A DNA stretch of 40,754 nt, from contig JAKFEP010000017.1 in the NCBI GenBank assembly GCA_036675645.1, positions 1 through 40,754 on the forward strand, given 5' to 3'. The position numbers and the translations under genes were made by a program. This DNA comes from Methylotenera_A sp036675645 (lineage in GTDB: Bacteria; Pseudomonadota; Gammaproteobacteria; Burkholderiales; Methylophilaceae). The notes below the pieces were generated by a model that was not told where the DNA came from, made no database searches, and saw only the letters and a list, made by a program, of their open reading frames with translations. Numbering within the stretch: the stretch's first letter is position 1; each line of letters opens with the position of its first letter. Shown in pieces: positions 36,915 through 40,754 of this stretch.

Positions 36915-37858
36915 GTGGTGGCGGCGGCGGAAGCCAAGAAACAGTACAAAAGGCAGACCCTTGGGCTGGTGCACAACCTTATATCAAGGACTATCTTAAA
37001 AAAGGTCAGCAAGTCACAAACAACCCTTACCAGTTTTATAACGGGGATACAGTTGCAGGCTTTGCCCCTGAACAAGAGCTAGGTTTTAATCTTGGCACAC
37101 AGAGAGCTTTGGCAGGCAGTCCGACTTTAAACGCAGCCAATAACCAAATCACCAACACTTTAAACGGCAATTACCTAAGCCCCAACTCTAATCCTTACCT
37201 GCAACAAAACGTAGGTCAAGCATTAGACGATGTGACAGGTAGGGTTAACTCTCAATTCAATAATAACAACTTTGGTGGTTCTGCACATCAAGAGACTTTA
37301 ACCCGTAACTTGGGTAATACAGCTAGTCAGATGTATGGACAGAATTACGCGAATGAGCGTGGGCTACAAATGTCTGCGGCAGGTCAAGCAATTCCGCTAT
37401 CAATGGCTGATTATAACGATTCATCATATCTGCAGGGCATTGGCGCACAACGACAAGGACTTGCTAATCAATATCTTGGCAATGCTGCAAATGCATTCAA
37501 CGGTGCGGCACAGCATCCTTACGATCAACTGACTAGATACGGGGATGTGGTTCGTGCTGGGCAAGGGGTCGGTGGTACGACAGTTAGCAAAACTTCAGGC
37601 GGCGATAGCGGTGGTTCTGACATGGCAAACATAGCTGGATTAGCTTTAACAGCTGCCTCATTCTTCTCTGATGCACGACTTAAAACAGACATCTCTAAAG
37701 TAGGCGAATTACCAAGTGGATTAGGTGTGTATGACTATACCAAGTTTGGCAAACGTGAACGTGGCGTGATGGCACAAGAGGTCGAGCAAGTCATTCCTGA
37801 AGCGGTATCACTTCATCCAAGCGGATATAAGCAAGTTAACTACGGTTTATTAAGTTAG
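36911..37858 (+). CDS. Ejection/internal virion protein with C-terminal Peptidase_S74-like module
   Basis: 315 residues. MSGGGGGSQETVQKADPWAG, then Gln/Asn/Ala-rich helical regions with NSQFNNNNFGGSAHQETLTR (typical of phage ejection proteins). C-terminal FFSDARLKTDISKV: S253 and K258 keep the i, i+5 spacing of the catalytic Ser-Lys dyad of intramolecular chaperones, followed by GVYDYTKFG, ERGVMAQEVEQVIPEAVSLH and VNYGLL. Only 63 residues follow the Ser, shorter than in endosialidase-type chaperones. Self-cleavage before S253 is plausible. Confidence 0.8.
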   Translation: MSGGGGGSQETVQKADPWAGAQPYIKDYLKKGQQVTNNPYQFYNGDTVAGFAPEQELGFNLGTQRALAGSPTLNAANNQITNTLNGNYLSPNSNPYLQQNVGQALDDVTGRVNSQFNNNNFGGSAHQETLTRNLGNTASQMYGQNYANERGLQMSAAGQAIPLSMADYNDSSYLQGIGAQRQGLANQYLGNAANAFNGAAQHPYDQLTRYGDVVRAGQGVGGTTVSKTSGGDSGGSDMANIAGLALTAASFFSDARLKTDISKVGELPSGLGVYDYTKFGKRERGVMAQEVEQVIPEAVSLHPSGYKQVNYGLLS

Positions 37859-37866
37859 GAATAAAT

Positions 37867-38277
37867 ATGGATTATCTACAAACAGGCATATCAGGCATTG
37901 GTGGCATTCCACAAGGCAATCCTATTGTTGCTAGACAAGGTGGTACTAGCGCAGCAGAGTTAGAAGAATTAAGAAAACAACTAGCACAGTTACAAGCCTT
38001 CAATGCAATGCCACAAGGCAATCCATTTACATCAGCAATGAGTGGTACACAGTCAGGCACTTTGCAGCCTTACATCAACCGCCAAACACAGCAAGCCTCC
38101 AATGCACTTTATGGTGGATTATTGAACTATCAGCCACAACAAATGCAAGCAGGCAATGCAGGCGGTCAAGCCACACCTTCTCAAGTGCCACAAGGCTTTA
38201 ATCTGCCAAGTGCTATCCCTCAAGGCTTGTTAAGCGGTGGTCAATTTGGTAATCGTTCATGGATGAATCGAGGTTAA
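37867..38277 (+). CDS. Gln/Gly-rich virion-region protein
   Basis: 136 residues of low complexity (GISGIGGIPQGNPIVARQGG; LEELRKQLAQLQAFNAMPQG; YQPQQMQAGNAGGQATPSQV). The phrase PQGNP occurs twice. It lies between two ejection-protein genes with AGGAAT upstream and may be an ejection cofactor. No family recognised. Confidence 0.55.
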   Translation: MDYLQTGISGIGGIPQGNPIVARQGGTSAAELEELRKQLAQLQAFNAMPQGNPFTSAMSGTQSGTLQPYINRQTQQASNALYGGLLNYQPQQMQAGNAGGQATPSQVPQGFNLPSAIPQGLLSGGQFGNRSWMNRG

Positions 38278-38278
38278 T

Positions 38279-39667
38279 ATGGGCTTGCTGAACTTTATGC
38301 CGGGTGAAAGCTATGGCATGCCTGATGGCTCTCAAAACCAGATGCAAGGCTTGCTCTCTAATCCTATGCTGCAAATCGGCTTAGGTATCCTAGCGAACAA
38401 TAACACTAAAAACACAGGTCAAGTATTAGGTCGTGGCGCGTTAGCTGGCATGGGAAACTTACAGCAACAGCAACAACTCATGCAGCAAATCGCGCAGCAA
38501 AAAGAAATCGCTGAAATGAATCAGATGCGTAAGCAACAGATGCAACAAGAGATTGCACAGCAAGAGAAACAAAATGCCGCACTTGAGAAGTTCAAAACAG
38601 ATAATCCACAATTTGCAGCTTATGCTGACCTTGACCCTAAAGGCGCGTTTAAAGCAGCTAATCCAGCACTAGGCAACAATAGCGCAGACCCATTCTTCCA
38701 AGCAATTCCAACGCCACAAGGGCTAGTAAAATTCAACGCTAGAACAGGCGAAATGGAATTAATCAAGGATGCTGGTGGTAAACCGTTTATGAAGTCAGCA
38801 GATGATGCTGGTTTGCAAGGTCAGATAGCTCAAGAAAGAGCCAGAGGTACAGGCAACTTCAAAGTAAATGACACATTGAAAGATATTGGAATCGTTGGCA
38901 CAGAAACAGACATAGCCAACATGACAAGAGGAAATAAACTGCCACAAGTCGGCACTCCTAATAACATGCGGATCTCACCTCAAGTACAAGCGGGGCGTGA
39001 TAACACACGCTTACAAATCTTACTCGCTGAACAGCAGCAATCAGGTGGTGCAGGGGTTAATCCAGAATTAGATGCTGAAATAGCCAATATGGGTGGTGGT
39101 ATTCGTGTTCCGACTAAAGCACAACTCGCTGGACAGGTTAAAACTGCCGAGAAAACAGCAGAAATTGCCGCTAACCAACAAGGCGACAGAAACAAAGCCG
39201 TTAAGGTATCAGACCAACTGTTAAGCGCCGCTAAAGAAGCGCAAGCATTGCTAGACAAAGACCCTACTGGCAGTTTAATTGGTGCTGGTGTCGATAAACT
39301 AGGTCGTGGCGTAGGCATAAGCTCTGATAGCGCACAAACAGCCGCACAGCTTGAAACATTGTCAGGCTGGATGGTTGCTAACGTTCCACGTATGGAAGGC
39401 CCACAGTCTAACTTTGACGTAGATAACTACAAAACAATGGCTGGCAAGATAGGCGATAGAACTGTGCCAGTATCAGAGAGAAAAGCAGCATTATCTCAAC
39501 TGATTAAACTGCAAGAGAAATACAAGGCATTGAATGGCGCGCCTAGTGATTCAGCATCACCAACAACGCCCACTAAAACCAAACCACCAATGAAAGGGCA
39601 GGTAGTGGATGGTTACAAGTTTAAAGGCGGTAATCCAGCAGACCCTAACAATTGGGAACAGAAATGA
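38279..39667 (+). CDS. Internal virion / DNA ejection protein
   Basis: 462 residues. LSNPMLQIGLGILANNNTKN, GRGALAGMGNLQQQQQLMQQ, then a long Gln-rich helix (QQMQQEIAQQEKQNAALEKF) and a C-terminal helical domain (DQLLSAAKEAQALLDKDPTG, then AQTAAQLETLSGWMVANVPR, MEGPQSNFDVDNYKTMAGKI, GDRTVPVSERKAALSQLIKL). This layout is usual for podoviral proteins injected with the DNA (P22 gp20/gp16 position). Its stop overlaps the next start (ATGA). Confidence 0.75.
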   Translation: MGLLNFMPGESYGMPDGSQNQMQGLLSNPMLQIGLGILANNNTKNTGQVLGRGALAGMGNLQQQQQLMQQIAQQKEIAEMNQMRKQQMQQEIAQQEKQNAALEKFKTDNPQFAAYADLDPKGAFKAANPALGNNSADPFFQAIPTPQGLVKFNARTGEMELIKDAGGKPFMKSADDAGLQGQIAQERARGTGNFKVNDTLKDIGIVGTETDIANMTRGNKLPQVGTPNNMRISPQVQAGRDNTRLQILLAEQQQSGGAGVNPELDAEIANMGGGIRVPTKAQLAGQVKTAEKTAEIAANQQGDRNKAVKVSDQLLSAAKEAQALLDKDPTGSLIGAGVDKLGRGVGISSDSAQTAAQLETLSGWMVANVPRMEGPQSNFDVDNYKTMAGKIGDRTVPVSERKAALSQLIKLQEKYKALNGAPSDSASPTTPTKTKPPMKGQVVDGYKFKGGNPADPNNWEQK

Positions 39668-40754
39668 AACCTTGGGAACAATACGCTGAAGTAGTGCCAA
39701 CTGGCAAGCCTTGGGAGATGTATAGGCAAGCAGAAGTTACTCAACAGCCCAAACAAATCACTTTTGAAGATGACTTGAAGGCAGAGCTTGAAGCTAACCC
39801 TATTAGTGCAAAATTAGCTGCAGCTGGTACCGCATTAAGTGATTTATATCATGGTGGCAAGCAAGCATTAGGCATGGGGAATGCACAAGATATTGAAAAT
39901 AATCGCATAATCCGTGAAGCCAATCCAATGAGTGCGTTGGCTGGAAATATTGGTTTATTTGCAGCTGGTGGTATGGCAGCCCCTGCATTGAATACAGTAA
40001 AAGGTGCGGCAGCCGTTGGTGGCACAGTTGGGGGGCTTGCACCAGTACAAGGTGAGAATGTAGCCAAACAGAAACTAGGCAATGCTTTATTTGGTGCTGG
40101 ATTAGCTGGAGGCGTAACTAAAGGCGCGCAAGGCATCTCAAATGCGTTAGCAAACTCAAGAGCCGATAAATCACTCATGCAAGCACAAAATGCCACAAGA
40201 GATGCTAGCTTAAAAACTGCTCAAAAATTGGGGTTAAATATCCCACGCTCAATGTATAACCCATCATTCACAAGCAATCGAATTGAAAGTTTAGGAGGTA
40301 AAGCTGCGGTTAAACAAATGGCCTTAGATAATAACCAACCTATTATTGATAGCCTAGTTAAGAAAGCTATTGGTGTTCGTGATGATGTCGCGCTAAGTGA
40401 TGACTTATTAAAAGGCTTAAGAGCTCAAGCGTCTGCACCTTATCGTAGCGCAGAACAATTAGCCGCTGAACAAGTTGGAAAGTCATCAACTAAATCAATG
40501 GCAACTGGCAAAATGATTGAAACGCCTATTGTTAAAGATGGAAAGCAATTAGTGCAAGAGATTAATGAGGCGAGAGACGTTACACGCGCATTATGGGCTG
40601 ATTCTAAATCTGCAACAGGCACAGCTAGAAACACAGCTAGAGAAGCTGCAAAAGCATCTGAAGCTAGATTATCAACACTAGAAAATCAACTTAATAAAAT
40701 GGCAATAAATCAAGGCAATCCGCAATTAGTTAATGAGCTAAACAGCGCAAGAAA
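39664..40754 (+). CDS. Internal virion / DNA ejection protein, N-terminal part (continues at base 1)
   Basis: Starts at ATG 39664 (ATGA overlap) and runs off the end; joined across the repeat it is 513 residues. MKPWEQYAEVVPTGKPWEMY carries a short PWE.Y repeat typical of phage and prophage ejection proteins. Residues about 95-165 are Gly/Ala-rich and hydrophobic (SALAGNIGLFAAGGMAAPAL; GTVGGLAPVQ; LGNALFGAGLAGGVTKGAQG), as expected of a segment that crosses membranes. The rest is helical and charged (ARNTAREAAKASEARLSTLE). Function inferred from position. Confidence 0.78.
   Translation, partial: MKPWEQYAEVVPTGKPWEMYRQAEVTQQPKQITFEDDLKAELEANPISAKLAAAGTALSDLYHGGKQALGMGNAQDIENNRIIREANPMSALAGNIGLFAAGGMAAPALNTVKGAAAVGGTVGGLAPVQGENVAKQKLGNALFGAGLAGGVTKGAQGISNALANSRADKSLMQAQNATRDASLKTAQKLGLNIPRSMYNPSFTSNRIESLGGKAAVKQMALDNNQPIIDSLVKKAIGVRDDVALSDDLLKGLRAQASAPYRSAEQLAAEQVGKSSTKSMATGKMIETPIVKDGKQLVQEINEARDVTRALWADSKSATGTARNTAREAAKASEARLSTLENQLNKMAINQGNPQLVNELNSAR
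40632..40754. repeat. Right copy of 123-bp terminal direct repeat
   Basis: Identical to bases 1-123; see the left copy. Counting one copy gives a 40,631-bp circle. Confidence 0.97.

Overview
The window is one complete temperate tailed-phage genome (short-tailed, P22-like architecture), presented as a linearised circle. Its last 123 bases repeat its first 123 bases exactly, and the gene running off the right end continues in frame at the left end, so the unique genome is 40,631 bp. I saw no tRNA, rRNA, CRISPR array or insertion sequence. The base composition looks moderately AT-rich. Gene families (P22-type portal and gp10-like tail hub, N4-gp56/DUF4043-type capsid, DUF1353 and TIGR02594-type lysis genes, DUF6475-like replication gene) suggest a host among Beta- or Gammaproteobacteria; a low-GC betaproteobacterium would fit, but that is inference.

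Layout. 1-574: 3' end of an internal virion (ejection) protein. 701-2784: terminators, then a tail-fibre gene and a beta-helix tailspike. 2792-6081: holin, second small membrane protein, calcineurin-type phosphoesterase, secreted protein, CHAP/TIGR02594-type endolysin, small lipoprotein, DUF1353 protein and small ORFs. 6091-7332: exported DUF1996 protein, a probable lysogenic-conversion gene. 7333-8531: candidate attachment region, int promoter and tyrosine integrase. 8506-14358 (minus strand): leftward early operon ending in an excisionase-like protein and containing SSB and RecT. 14404-15610: immunity region with two matching operator/promoter modules and a minus-strand operon of repressor, Rap1a-like exported protein and exported HNH nuclease. 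15615-21398: rightward early operon (Cro-like, CII-like, replication pair, NinB-like, YbcO-like and VRR-NUC-like nucleases, YopX, possible late regulator). 21395-22830: consensus-like late promoter, terminators, a strongly folded intergenic segment, small ORFs and a glycosyltransferase with no canonical start codon. 22858-40754: packaging and virion genes (terminase, portal, structural proteins, scaffold, capsid, a TPR-glycosyltransferase plus methyltransferase pair, adaptor, gp10-like hub and three ejection proteins).

How it works together. A small repressor without a cleavable domain is predicted to bind AAACC-NNN-GGTTT sites. Two sites 35 bp apart lie at the leftward promoter and two at the rightward promoter, with nearly identical geometry. 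In a lysogen the repressor operon would also make two exported proteins, a Rap1a/Tai-like protein and a DH...N...K HNH nuclease; this is the strongest candidate here for an undescribed exclusion or conversion system. In lytic growth, late transcription from the promoter at 21395 would have to cross several terminators, as in Q-type antitermination.

The genome also shows short conserved linkers at gene starts and ends, shared between unrelated genes, which look like cassette-exchange boundaries.
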